Positions 7,342 to 19,752 are shown, counted from the first letter of the stretch. The stretch is DNA of 20,693 nucleotides from Plantago elongata (GCA_036897095.1 JAYMSP010003203.1:1-20693), one strand, 5' to 3'. A program made the numbers and translations. The notes: a model not told the origin generated them from the letters alone.

Positions 7342-10300
7342 CTACAGGTCTCCATTAATATAACTTTCTTTGAGATTCTGCAGAGCTTGCCGTATTGTAT
7401 CTTCATCTTGGTTGGAATATTTTAGGCATATCAGTCGTTGTGCAACACGATAAGCCATCTGAATATCACGATAGTCATGGAAATTCATTTCCATTCTCTT
7501 TACTTCCTACAGACAAAAATCATGCATTGAGATTAGCAGTTCTTGATCATCATGCTATGCAAACAAGAGTCGCATCCTAATCCACAATAATAATGAGCTC
7601 CAAAGCAAATGGTCAGTTGAAAACTTTAGAATGGGAACCTAAACAGCTCATCTTGCATGCGGAAATTGCACCAAGAGGAAAGGTTTTAAAAGCTACCGTG
7701 TATTGAACAGAAGATAAGTTTATTGAAGTTGCTATATAGTTCAATTACAGGGTGCTGGCAATGGTCATGTAAATGCAAAGGAGTAAATGATTAAAGCAGT
7801 CACACATGATAGTCTTGGTATAATAAATCAGTCTTTAGCATACTATAATTGGGAGTACTTCACAACTATCCAACAGAACTTTTGCTGTAACTAGATTAAA
7901 CAATTATGCCCAAGAAGATTGAATAGTCATTAGGCCAGAAAAGAAAAATTAACTCCAATATCTTCGCCAAACATGCAAAACATACCTTTTGGGCAATTCT
8001 CGACGTGATGATTTTGGCCGATTCTATCACTGAACTCGGTAATCCAGCCACTCCTGCTAACATGAGGCCATAGTGTGCCACATACTCCAATCCATCTTTC
8101 AGTTGAAACTGATCAAGACAGCTGAAGTATGAACTTTAATTCTTTCAAACAAAACAAAACAATCCAGTTATAAATCTTACCTTAAAATCCATGCGGTTTT
8201 TCTTAATGTCAACATCGAAGTGAACAGTCTTCACATTTGGATACATGGTAGTCAATTCTGACAGGTTTGTCATGTGCGTTGCAAATATGGTATACCTGAA
8301 ACAGAAGTATTAATTCTCAGAAGTACATCAAACTTCCTCGAACTTCCACTCATATATTGTGACTACAATGCAGATTTACTCCATAATCTTGTACCAGCTC
8401 AATGCAAGAATTCACCTATTTTACCACAACTTTAGTAAACAGTTAACCCATATGCTTTCCCTGGCTCCATTTTGTCATACAAGTAGAATTCAATACTACA
8501 ACAAAAAGTCACAAGACATTACGCTCTCAATGCCAGAAAATGCTCGCAGCAGCTCCATGCAATTGCAAACCCATCAGAGGAAGATGTTGCTCTTCCCAAT
8601 TCATCCACAGCAATCAGACTTCTGTTTGTAGAATGGAAAGCCATGTGAGACATCCCCGATGAAGCAGTCACAGTCTAATGAATGTATGATGCCAAATTAA
8701 TATACCTGTGAGATGCATTTTGCAGGATAAAAGCTGTCTCTTTCATCTCCGTCATAAACTGCACCAGGAATGACACAATGATTCATATGCCATCTATTTT
8801 ATGCAGATCCATACTCCTATCGAGCATTTTACATGATGAGGCAGCATACTTGTTATAGCCTTACAAGTAGTACTCCACTATATCAGTTCAAATACAGTTA
8901 AACTGATGATACTATTTATTTTACTTTTCGCAGGGTCTAAATTTTTGCTTAGTACAATGGATTTGAAGTTTCTTTATGAAAATTCCAGGAGATCCAAGTC
9001 ATTTCAGACTTTCAGCTAATGCAAGCAAACAATGGTCTTTAGAGAGATTGAGCTTGTACCATAGATCAAGTTACTAGTAGAAGTTTTGAAATTAATACAT
9101 CCCTCACAAACATTGATATCCTACCCTGAACATCTAACCAACCTTGTCAACATATTATTTCCATTCCATCCAAGTTAGTATTTGCGCATTCTTACTCCAA
9201 ACAAGATATAACTGCTATTATCAACAAATTCCATATTAATTCCAGTTAAAATTTATTGTCTTTAGTTGAAAAGGACGCCTGGAAAATTTATTGACTTTAG
9301 TTGAAGTGGACCTCTGGTTTTTTTACCTTTCAGATCCTTGTCGATAAATGCAGAGAGAGCTGAGAAAGATCCATATCAACAAAAGGTCGCATTCATATCA
9401 GATAATATTCTATTCTCAATTGCTCAGCAATAAAACAAGGCAGGGTCACTTTTACATACTAAGTCAGCAGTTCATATATGACAGCTAAAACTCCTGATTT
9501 GTCTGAGTCAACTTTAAATGTCAAGTTCGAATGTGGGAAAAGCAGAGAGAAAACTAAGTGAGGGGTGACATATCATGTTTTATTGTGTTAATGTATGATA
9601 TGTACAAATAAGTCCAACCTAAGGATTGACGGATTAAGGCGGCTTAAGTGCGTTCTAACATTTAAATGTCCCATCCCGAATCCTATAAAGGAGGTCCGAC
9701 CTCGAGTTTCAAATGAGTCCGACTCCACCATAGTCAAGAGTTCGACCCTCTAATACTTCAAACGATTGGGCTCCAATTGGACTACAAAGGCTCATCTACT
9801 CAATTGGGCCAAGTCCATTAAGGGCCATGAACCCAAACCCTAGCCTGGATGAATCCGGACCTTATATTTGTCAATCATCCAAGGAGGCACTTCAACAAAC
9901 CTTCATCTATAAATAGGAGCTCCTTCCTCCTCATAAGGTAAGTAACAACTTCTCCATACTTCACTCTCTAAGTTTAGAGGTCCGAGCCAGAGCTTGCCTC
10001 TAAACCACGTTGAGTCCGAACCCGGTTTGTCTTAAGCAAACCGGCCAAAAATGGTCTAACCCCTTCCCTTCTCTATTTCAGGCACACAAGTACCGAAGAA
10101 CCCTTCAAGTATCAACTAACTTATTCCTCCTAGGAACCCTCCTCGGGTCGGAACCCCTTCCGCATCGAACTCAGAACGATATTATCACCTCCTTGACATC
10201 AAACCAATCTACCACGAATTGGATGAAGATGACTTAAAGGAATTAAGACGAACTACCATGGCTTCCTTCCTTCCTAGACGAATTACAACTTCTCTAATCA

Positions 10301-13300
10301 ATCTCCTTGGACTTATTACTGCCTCGGACCCATCCCTTGACTCGGAATTCCAGAAGAAAACCTGAACTCATTGATCCACTGATTGACCTAGAGATACCAA
10401 GACTTTGACCTTTAAGGACTAACATTTACCCTCTCAGAAAAGAACTCACTCGAAGAACTAAGATGCACTAGCCTTTCCTGGATCCGCGAACTTTGTCTTA
10501 ACCAGTTTTATACACTATCAATGTATTTAACACATTTTGGAGAAAAGCAGTAATAGGGTGCAAGACCATAAGCACTGTAGTCTGTCAATAAACAGGCAAA
10601 TACAAAAAATGAATTTGTGAGTTTAGAAATTTACTGTGCTAGAATTTGATTCAAGACTGTCCACAGTTCCCATCCTAGTGAATATGCGATCAAATGCTCT
10701 TAGAGTGGCAAAGCGAGCAGGAACATAGCAACCAATTTGAGCCAGGATGACTAGCAAGCAAACTTGCTGAAGATAAGTGCTCTTTCCACTCCTACAGATA
10801 ACAGGATGTCGAGTAATTGTTACTAAATAGAATGTCACAGATTATATATATCCTTAGTTATACAGGGACTACAGATAACAGGTTGTAACTGATCGGTTGC
10901 TAAGTGGTTAATGATATGTTATGGTTATGGTTAAGGATTTTAACCAACCATTCCCAGGCCTAGATTTCAGGCCATATTCTAAGTCATGAGCAGATCAAGG
11001 AATAGGTTGACAGAAATGAATAAACCAGTTGGTTTCAAATGAAGCAAGCTTTCTATATTGGCATGCATGAAGCAGAAATGACCCAAAATAGGGGAAGATC
11101 TCCTTGCCAACAAGCAACTATAATTATCTTATGTGGTATATTAGCCTTAAACTGTCCATTGGCCTTCCCCAGTCCCCCCTATATCTCATTCTCACTGCCA
11201 AACATAATGGAAACTGGATAAATATCCATATAATACGCTGGCAATTATGATCTCTTAATCACTCAGTCCATTAGCTATTGGTTTCTCAAGTAGTAACATA
11301 TCTAAGATGTGGCATATCCACACACAATACCTTATCTAATTATGCTGATTTAAAAAGAAAATAGTAAATTATTTACTGGCACATGCCTACTTAACCGGAT
11401 GCACTGCTTACATCCCAGATTACAATTGAAATATATTTTACCAACAAAATATACCAAATTAAACCATGAATTTTATTCCAATACTTGGAAGCAACAGCAA
11501 GGTAAAGTTGTATCGAAACACATTGTTGCAGACACCCTGGCACATAAAGATTTCAGGGCAGACCATACTTACATGTTTGGGCCTGTAACAATCACCATAT
11601 TTGAAGCTTCAGAAAGAAATATGTTGTTGGGCTGCAGAAGCAAATTACATTATCATTTTCAATTAACTTGCGACTATGCTCATCAACACAAAGTTTATTC
11701 ATTTAGCTTAAGCAGACGATTCATAATATTCCCATGTGAGATAAGAGATGGCATGTGAATTTTTCATGGTCAAACACAGCACTAGACATACAACGAATTC
11801 GTTGTGGATGCTTTCGAGGATAGGGTGTCTTCCTGAATCAATTGCTAATGGCCCATCGCCTGCAAAAATTATTGTATGTAAGGCAAAACCTGTCATAATT
11901 ATCCTGTACAAGGAAATGAGACGGCAAGCAGTGAACATACTAGTAAACTGCGGTCTAGTATATTTGTCAACTATCTTGGTGGATATTGTATGCGCGAATG
12001 AGTTAACAATCATATCCAGAAGGCACAGGACCTCAGCCAGAAGAGTGAGAATTGAGACATCCTTCCTTATGGCATCCATGAGTGCTGCATGTTAATAAGA
12101 CGAAAGTTGCTGAATGCAAGAATTATTTAATAGTTTGCATTGATTAATCAAGTGAAAATACTACCAACAACCCATAGAGACGGAAGAGAAGCAATGCATA
12201 TAACTAAAAGGGACAACTTCCTATGCCTGAACAGTGCATCAAACTTTACAAAAATAAAAAAAATTATGTCTGAGTGATGCAAAAGATACAGCAGGGCACA
12301 CAGAAAAAGAACACCCCCTCCCGCGGCCAAAAAAAAAAAAGTGCACTCTAATGCGATAGACACAGAAGCATCAAAGGTTGAAAAAAAACCTGAGGCACTA
12401 GATTTATTATAAATACGGTACTTTCCGAGAAATTTATCAAACTAGCAGACAATAGATACATTTTGTTTGTAAAAAGGCATGCATTTCTTTTACTAATCAC
12501 AAAAACGTATGAGGCATATTCTACGCATGATGCAATTAATTCAGTTCATAGACTGACCTTCCAGGCAAAGTTCTGTCCGAATATAACACTCTTTAGCAGC
12601 GGAGTTATTCCTCATGTTTAGCTAGACATTTAGAAGGGAACAAGAGGGATTAGTGAATTTAAATCCTGGGGGAATATAAGGAGAAATAAGCTGTGGACAT
12701 TAACATGGAAATTTCTACATGGAAATGAATTCTATTAAATGCAATCAGTTAACTTGGGGAATGAGTTGAAACTCAATCTCATTCCACTGCACTTTGAAAG
12801 TCTACTCTGTGTGATGGGGATTGGGGACTATATATCAAGTTTGTCAAATTCATGCTAAAGCACCATAAATGAATTGAAAATGCATCACCAAAACCTTAGA
12901 TTCACATCTCTCATTAAGTGTAAAAGGCCAACATAAGATCAATGAGGATGGATTTCTACCTTCCAATTGATGCATGGTTCAGATTCTCAGCTGCCAATCA
13001 CTGGATTTAAAGCTAATGATTGATCATTTTAAACACGGTGTTTTAAACTTGTGTGTTAGCCTATACCCTATAGTTCAAATATTCATCAGCAAATTATTTG
13101 TTTAATAGTCATGTAACAAGAGCCTGCAGATACACACGTAGAAACCATATAGTACTCCATTACTTTTGCTTTTTCCACCAAACTTCGGTTGTACCAAGTA
13201 TAAACTTGTTACTTCTAAAACCTCATGAAATTTAAATTGATTTCTCAACCTGCATTCACATGTGTGGGGCCAGTTCATTCAGGTCTTACATTTTTAGAGC

Positions 13301-16300
13301 TACACGATAGTTCAGGTGAACATGCATGAGATCATAATAACTAATAAGAAAGGCCAGATTTCTTCTTACAGAGGCTAGTTGCAGAGAAGAGCAGTGTATG
13401 TTGTTTCCCTGTTTCGTGACCTAATTATAAACCGTATCAACAAAAGGTAGTCAGAACTCAGAAGACATCAACCCTGGAAATTTATCAGAAGTAATAAAGC
13501 GTGTTCTTTTTTTAACCTGGATGAACTGGCTGGGAAGTTTTCCCTTGATGTCTCTCTGAGGAATGCTGAAGTAAAAACCTTTCCTGTTGTTGAATGGGAT
13601 TTTCAAATTTGGCAGATTGAACTCCTGGCGGTATTTGTTTGCCAAAGTGTGTATTGCTGCAATTGCTAGTATCAGAAAGCTACAAAATGATTAGTTCCTA
13701 ACACAATTCAACACTTCAATATACCTTCACTGGTGTCACAGAAAGATCTCCGGGCTATATCTAGAAATCCATCAATTCCTGCCTTGACAGCAAAACACTG
13801 CTGAGTTCGGGCAACAAAAGGAACTCGTGCATGAAGCACATCTTCGTCAATCACCTCTCCAACCCTAAACCAACAATCTCTTGCCTGTTATTATTTGTAT
13901 ATATACTTTACACTATAAATGTGAATTACAGGCAAATAATGCTGTACCATCACGCTTTAGGGCCTCAGTGAGTAATGGAAATAAGTTTATCACAAATCAT
14001 TATGCAATATACTAAAAGTAAACGGATCGCCGTTACTTTCTTAATCTATAGTCATGCAACATCACCCAATTGAGGATTTTTATAAATTTACCTCCTTTGA
14101 GCTCCATCTTCACAATAAAAATACTCTTCTGGAGATTTATAACTTAACTGTCTAAGGTTATCTTCTGATCCATGTTAAGCTTTAGTATTACAGAAACAAC
14201 TTCAATAAAAAGTAACACACCAACTTTATTCTTGGGAGGACATTTACTTTGAACTTATGTTTGAATCTCATCGTTTACATAATCATGACTTTGAACTAAA
14301 AGCAAATAAGAAAATAGTATCTTAAATCTTAATGCGTTTGTTTTAATAGAAACTTTATTACAAGAATAACATGTGTTTATGTACTAAGAAATTGTGTTGA
14401 AATTCTTCGTAAACATGAGCCTAATTCAAAAGGTAAAAGAAACTAGAACAGATTCAACTATTATTCATTATAACGAAAAGGACCTGACCCTTGGAAAACA
14501 AATAAAACACAGATACAGAGGTTTTCAGAGAACCATAATTCCACAGTTCCTTTACAGAAAAATGTGAATGAATTCATACACAACTAATGCCCAGAAAACT
14601 AATATAGCAAATTAACAGCTTTACCGTTTCCTCATGGCAGCAAATGTCTCATTCTCACAAATGGACTTGTAAACATTCTTGAGTAGGAAGCACTTAGCAT
14701 CCTTGAGCACCTATGCTGAAGTAAGATTAGAAGAAACTCATTGACATGCATGCATATTAGGAACTTCATCTAATAGAAGATAGTATACCGTGGAGAGTAA
14801 TGGTAAAGCATCAAGAGCAGTTTTGAGAACAATAATGCTCGATATTAAGATTTGACTTTTCCTTGAATTGTTAATGGCCAAAACTCCATTAGTAACTTTT
14901 CTTGGCTTAAAGCAGAAATGACAGAGAACCTTATCTGTAAAAAGGTAGATATCAATACTATCCAGCAACGAACTACCATGAATATATCACATTATCATTT
15001 TAAAATGCTCACCAGTTTCCTTTGGGAACTTCTGGAGAGCCTGGGACAGGCCAAAGAAAAGCTGCTCATTGCTCATCAGCTCATCCTGAAATAAAATTGT
15101 AACCTCATGTCATTTCCAGGGAGGAAGCTGCTTACAGTTTTATTTTCTAGTACAGATGTTACTGTAGGAGAATTTAATATTCCAAGGCCTTTCAATAAGC
15201 AATGAAACCAAAAGAGAACTTCCATGACACAAATTTGAAGGTTGACTCACTATAAAACTCTTGCACATTCTGAGAAAATGGATACAGCATCGAGACGGTT
15301 TAAATTTCAATTTTCAGATGACACTAATTCATTGAAACAAACACGCACAGGCAATGCATTTAATAGGATTTAAAATTGAGTTTCTGGGAATCAACAGATG
15401 CTAATTCTTCAGTAGTAGCAAATTATTATTTGCTTAGTTAAATCTAAGATTTCACTTTGTCTTTTAGCTGACTGGGTAAGAGCCTATTGATATTACAAAA
15501 CATTCCATTGATACTATAAATAATGTATGTGCAGTTCCAAGAACACGTTAAGAAGATAAGGCCCCTATGGCCATGTACCAAGCAGCTCGAACAGTATAAG
15601 TTTAACTATATCTGGGGATAAAAGGACGCTCTTGTAAATAGGACACAAAGCAAGAAATATTGGTGCCAACCTTTATAGTGCACCCATAACTGGAGTTATA
15701 CCATTGGTTTTGAATTTGTACAGGAGACTATGCTAAAACTTACTAGGCAATCAAGTCGAGCATTGATAGTCTCTATGTCCTTGAGGGGCTGCAGAAGATT
15801 GGCTCGCAAAAGTCTTGTCCTGCAGAGACCTAAATCTATGAAATTGGTAGTATGATGAAGTACTCTGTAGATGCATCATAATGCATCACGAAGCAGGTAT
15901 GAAAGCTACATCTAATTACTGATTTATATAATTGATCAATAGAAGGAAATTAAGATCTGCTAGTGAACCTTCTTTGCATGGAGATATATTTAGCGCAGAC
16001 TTCAGCTACTAACATTACTCTGGAAATTTCTCAAAAGAATCATAGTTTTCCCATTACAATAATACCTTTACAATTGAGCCTCTCTATTTTACAAAAATTA
16101 TAAAGAACATACAGCAAATAAACAACAATAAAAATAAAAAAATAAAATCACACAAAGCCTTATAAATGCCTCCCAAACATATTTGTAATTTTGAAAAATA
16201 TTTTATGTCTGTCATCTACTGAACCGAGAACTATAAATGAACCGACCATTAATCTGTTGGTGATGATTGCAATATGTATTGGTGTGTGCCTGTCATACAA

Positions 16301-18525
16301 AGAATAATTAATGATTTCAAGAATGAAAGGAAGTGGCATACCCTCCAACAGTTCGTGTCGTCTTCAGCATGTGAAAAAGACTTTTCTTTTTATTGTTTGA
16401 TCCCCGTAGATTAATGTGCATCGGTTCAATGACCTCCAGGTTTTGGACACTGCCATCAGAAAACATTTCATGAGTACACAATGAAATGAACAACTATAGA
16501 TGATACAAAAACTACATGACCATTTACAAATTACACGCAAATTGCAAAAATTACAAAATCAGAATAATCGCAACACATTAACCTGACCTTTCTCTAGTAA
16601 GTGTAATAAATTGAGTTTGCGACAAAAATAAAGGGTAAAGTAGATCTTCAGGGGTCAAAATGTGTAGGACAGTTTTCAAAGGAAAGGATACCTTGTAGCA
16701 TCTATATTCATGTGGTCAAACGATCCGTTGAAAGTAACCTGTACAAGATCAAACATGGTAACACAGATTGATTTTGTAAACAAGAATCAATTAAGTCAAA
16801 GATGCATCGTTGTATAACTTTTGAGCGGTGCCACCAATTTAACTATGTAGGTCATCCAGTATCTTACTCTGCAACAATTATTTTATTTCAACCTCGTAGC
16901 ACCTTCATAAACTACAAGTTTAATTTTACCCTCAGTTGTGGATGACCACTGTTACAATACAAGGACTTACTGATAAGGAATGATTAGTAATGATCAATCC
17001 TTTCTCTGTTTCAACCCTGTGACAATGCAGCAGAAACATATCTTAAATGCCTATCCTGAGTAGATACATGCAACAATTAAATTATTTCTACGGTTCAAAC
17101 CAAACAACAATAATGATCATAAAATAACTAAGGTTCTTGCTCATGCAATGTATCCAATCATTGCTAAAATCTAGGACATATTGAAATACTGAGATAGAGA
17201 TCATTTCCCAGTCACTGGGAGTGGGACTGCATTTGGAGAAATATAGCATATGTTGCTGTGGAAAGGTAGAGTAATTCGTTGACGAAATAGTTGAAAGCAT
17301 CATTGCTGTTTTCTCCACTATAGATTTTGGTGAACAAACATCCTATCTTTAAAGTACAACAGGAGGTGTGAAATACCAGTTGATAGTTGCAGCAGCAGCA
17401 GCCAAGCAAAGATAATACTGCTTGTAATAACTATCTAAACCAAGCGCAGATGGCTCCTTGGCTGCCAAGTTCTTCACTAACACAGGTCCCTTGAAGAAGA
17501 AAATCCCAGATTTGAAGTCAGTGTATCATCTTTAAATTGACTGGGAAGTAAATGAAACCAGAGCAACAAGGCTACCCTGGTGTCGTCAAAGAAACTGCGA
17601 GACTTTATGGCCTGCAGTACAGAAGGAGGACAGAAATGCATGAGGAATTGAAAATCCCAAATCCAAACCCTCACACTGACATTACCTTGGTACTTGAAGT
17701 GAAAAACCTGCCAACCAGTTCGGATACTCCAACCATTCCATCTGGAGCCATCTTAGTAGGTGTAACAATAATGACTACAGGATCATAAAAGGTCAGCAGT
17801 GTCATTGTATTTGGGTATGTGCTGTTAGTTTCAATATACTGAGAGAGGTGCAGTGAAGCTGATCTCAAGTCAAACCCAGCCACTCCAACCTGCAAGTTGG
17901 AAAGCAAATTCCTAATTATCACAGTTTCCACAGGTGTAAACAAGTCGTCATACACGAGTTGGTGAGCAAACTCCTAATTGGAAATACTGTAGTTAATCGG
18001 TATGATTCCACAGGCATACACAGCCACACAGGTTTTGATGCAAACAGCCCGTGCGTTCAGCAATAACAACACATGAGGAATCTTCAACAGAAGATCTAAT
18101 AAGTCATCTAACTACACAGGACCAATTTCCAATGGAAGATCTAACTTGCAATCATACTGAAACTCGATTTACTATAAACATACATTCACAAGCACAGTAG
18201 CAGCTCACTCAAACATAATACATCATACTAGTACTCATTTAATACTCTGAACACTCACAATTGCACAAAACTTCCAACCGGAGGTTATATGTAAGCCTAT
18301 AAAACTGAAATCAAGCTTAAACGAACAGGAATACGATCAACTAGCCAGGAACAAATAAAAACACGATAGAAAATGATCAATTCATCTAGCGATGCTATGA
18401 TTTCTACACTATAGCCTCTTCCTGTAACAACAGATGATCTATAAAGATGAAAACGATACCTCTTTTGCGCGATTCTCGATGAGGCCAACGACAAAGCTCG
18501 AATTCTCACCGGTATCGCCTTCCAT
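7342..18525 (-). CDS. MSH4: MutS homologue MSH4 (meiotic crossover factor), 24 exons, complete
   Basis: Minus-strand exons in order: 18460-18525, 17686-17889, 17576-17611, 17377-17489, 16971-17016, 16692-16738, 16342-16449, 15744-15819, 15013-15085, 14789-14934, 14625-14710, 13725-13864, 13517-13665, 13370-13420, 12558-12621, 11941-12084, 11792-11859, 11573-11631, 10635-10791, 8706-8758, 8523-8621, 8181-8295, 7986-8108, 7342-7506. They total 2388 bp, 795 aa, and every phase closes. Motifs: start MEGDTGENSSF; lever/clamp region; Walker A GPNMSGKST (556-564), split between exons 18 and 19; ESNSST; Walker B VDELGRATSS (634-643); FATHM (666-670); C-terminal helix-turn-helix (about 701-760); end NLKESYINGDL. 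Family knowledge: MSH4 pairs with MSH5 as a ZMM clamp that stabilises recombination intermediates for class I crossovers, and lacks the MutS mismatch-binding domain, as here. Arabidopsis MSH4 (At4g17380) is 792 aa, also recalled as 24 exons. No broken residue was seen; the gene looks functional. Confidence 0.97.
9248..9317. repeat. tandem duplication, 2 x 35 bp, in MSH4 intron 19
   Basis: AAAATTTATTGTCTTTAGTT at 9248 is repeated as AAAATTTATTGACTTTAGTT at 9283, and each copy ends in GGAC-CTGG-like sequence. The period is 35 bp with few mismatches. Confidence 0.75.
9591..9595. repeat. target-site duplication of the solo LTR, left
   Basis: ATGTA, identical to 10521-10525. Confidence 0.85.
9596..10520 (+). 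mobile_element. solo LTR of an LTR retrotransposon, in MSH4 intron 19
   Basis: The 925-bp unit starts TGATA and ends TATCA, so it has the TG...CA form with a 5-bp terminal inverted repeat. It is flanked by the perfect 5-bp duplication ATGTA (9591-9595 and 10521-10525). A TATA box (TATAAATA, 9908-9915) lies about a third of the way in, setting the element's transcription direction as plus, opposite to MSH4. No internal region, primer-binding site or second LTR is present, so this is a solo LTR left by LTR-LTR recombination. Copia or Gypsy membership cannot be told from the LTR alone, and a single LTR gives no divergence date. The intact target duplication argues against great age. Base composition is richer in C and G than the surrounding intron. 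Confidence 0.9.
9908..9915 (+). promoter_or_regulatory. TATA box of the solo LTR
   Basis: TATAAATA followed by GGAGCTCC, at the place in the LTR where a promoter is expected. If active it would drive plus-strand transcription, antisense to MSH4 exons further left in gene order (10635 upwards). Confidence 0.6.
10521..10525. repeat. target-site duplication of the solo LTR, right
   Basis: ATGTA, identical to 9591-9595. It directly follows the terminal TATCA. Confidence 0.85.
17576..17611 (-). other. MSH4: MSH4 exon 3, 36-nt microexon
   Basis: Twelve codons (AIKSRSFFDDTR) lie between acceptor CTGCAG and donor GTAGCC, phase 0 on both sides. FFDDTR aligns with the FDDTK of Arabidopsis MSH4, while the first half differs. 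Being in phase, it could be skipped without a frameshift, removing 12 residues of the connector region. Confidence 0.85.
17894..18022. repeat. imperfect duplication in MSH4 intron 1 near the exon 2 acceptor
   Basis: AGTTGG...AGCAAATTCCTAATT...TTCCACAGG near 17895-17934 recurs as AGTTGG...AGCAAACTCCTAATT...TTCCACAGG near 17957-18014, with an insertion of about 20 bp between the last two blocks in the second copy. Confidence 0.5.
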
Positions 18526-18666
18526 TTGAAATTCCGAATTTTAAAAAAAATGGCCAAGGGAAATGCGCGCCAGGTGATTTATATATGCACGGTAGAATGC
18601 TTGAGAGTGGTTAACCACTTATTAACCGAGGTGTGCCCCCATTGTGATGGAATAGGGCTGGCTTAC

Positions 18667-18720
18667 TTTTTTATTTTATTATTGGTAATTATATTTTTTA
18701 TTTTATTATTGATCATTATA
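18667..18720. repeat. tandem repeat, 2 x 27 bp, AT-rich
   Basis: TTTTTTATTTTATTATTGGT at 18667 and TTTTTTATTTTATTATTGAT at 18694; the two 27-bp units differ at about three positions and lie 140-200 bp upstream of the MSH4 start. Confidence 0.8.
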
Positions 18721-19000
18721 CTTTTTCATTTTTTTAATTCATAATTTAAAACTAGATGAGGAGATATTGTTAAAAAATCGCAAATGCATTTAATTATAAT
18801 CATATTAATAATAAATTTTGTATTTTATTAAATATTACACAATAACAGTAACAAAATGCAGTTTAATTGGTATTATTATTAGTACAGTGCCACATTGTAC
18901 TACAATTAGTCAAATTCTAGTTGCTAAGACGATTTATCTACAACAATTATTTATATGATTGACTCACTTGCTATGTACGATTTTGATATTTCCTTACCAT

Positions 19001-19624
19001 TAGGGGTGTTTGCGAACTAAATGTTTGTGAAAATTTCAGTCTAACGCTCAATTTGTGTTCGATATTGACTTGTTCGAACCGTTTGCGAACACGTTCATTA
19101 ACAAACGAACATGAACACGAACACAAAATTTATTATTAGTTAGTTCGCGACTGTTTGTGAACAATATAATTATATATATTTTTATTTGCGTATAGTACAT
19201 AATATAATATAGTAATACATTTTACTCCATTTTAAATAGTTGTAGACATGTAGATTGTCTTAATTCAAATTATTTATGGGAAGAATGTATGACATTATGT
19301 GAAATCATGATATTTGCCTTAAAATATGAATTTTTAGGGACCTTTTATTATATTCTTGTAATACATTTGCTTTATTTTTAGGTTATAACAACGAATAAAC
19401 TGTTTTTGAACACGATCTTAACGAACAAACAAATTGAACAGTTAGCGAACAAAAGCTTAACGAACACCGACGGACAAACACAAACAACCGAAGACCTTAA
19501 CGAAATGAACATGAACAAGTGAATGATTTGTTCGACGAACATGAACAAGAACATTAAAATTCTTAACGAACAGACGTTCGATAAATTTCCATGTTCAGTT
19601 CGTTCGGTTCGATAAATACCCCTA
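19001..19624. mobile_element. non-autonomous hAT-like DNA transposon
   Basis: The left end TAGGGGTGTTTGCGAAC and the inverted right end TAGGGGTATTTATCGAAC form an imperfect terminal inverted repeat of about 18 bp. Inside, near both ends, the word GAACA and its complement TGTTC recur many times (for example CGAACATGAACACGAACAC at 19106-19124 and GACGAACATGAACAAGAACA at 19534-19553), like the subterminal transposase-binding repeats of hAT elements. The middle is AT-rich and holds no transposase frame. The expected 8-bp target duplication is not seen (CTTACCAT on the left, TTGCGGAT on the right), so it is old, or one boundary is a base or more off. The TAGGGG termini suit hAT; the family name stays tentative. 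Confidence 0.65.
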
Positions 19625-19752
19625 TTGCGGATGTTACAAAATTTAGTGAATTAATTTATAGAGGAGTAATAGTTTATGAGAGACGGTCTATAGAATAGGT
19701 TGGATTAATATTTTTAGTTTAAAATGTATTTTACCTAATTGAGGGGCTGATT

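Larger units (their letters stand above)
8759..10634 (-). other. MSH4: MSH4 intron 19, longest intron (1876 bp)
   Basis: The intron separates the exon ending ...ESNSST from the exon beginning FMTEMKETAF. About half of it is the solo LTR (9596-10520). The rest is AT-rich intron with the 35-bp tandem repeat. No further exon is needed, because the protein is continuous across it. Confidence 0.85.
7507..18459 (-). other. MSH4: other MSH4 introns longer than 300 bp
   Basis: Introns 7507-7985, 10792-11572, 12085-12557, 12622-13369, 13865-14624, 15086-15743, 15820-16341, 17017-17376 and 17890-18459 are AT-rich with standard donors and acceptors. I see no RNA gene, intact transposon or additional exon in them. 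12303-12340 holds a short C/G-rich patch followed by a run of A. 17890-18030 holds an imperfect duplication, listed separately. Confidence 0.7.

Noticed and set aside
10010-10237. 75-codon open frame inside the LTR
   Set aside because: It lies in the LTR, resembles no protein I know, and LTRs seldom code. Treated as a chance frame.
9537-10550. GAAAAGCAG on both sides (9537-9545 and 10542-10550) as a 9-bp target duplication of a Mutator-like element
   Set aside because: The inner ends carry no terminal inverted repeat, whereas the TGATA...TATCA ends with ATGTA flanks lie inside and explain the insertion fully. The 9-mer match is taken as chance.
12303-12340. GC-rich patch plus A run in MSH4 intron 15 as a retroposon end
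   Set aside because: No pol III boxes, no target duplication, and too short to classify.
18555-18575. GC-rich words upstream of MSH4 as E2F sites
   Set aside because: ATGCGCGCC and GGGAAATG only loosely resemble TTTSSCGC. No exact match, so not called.
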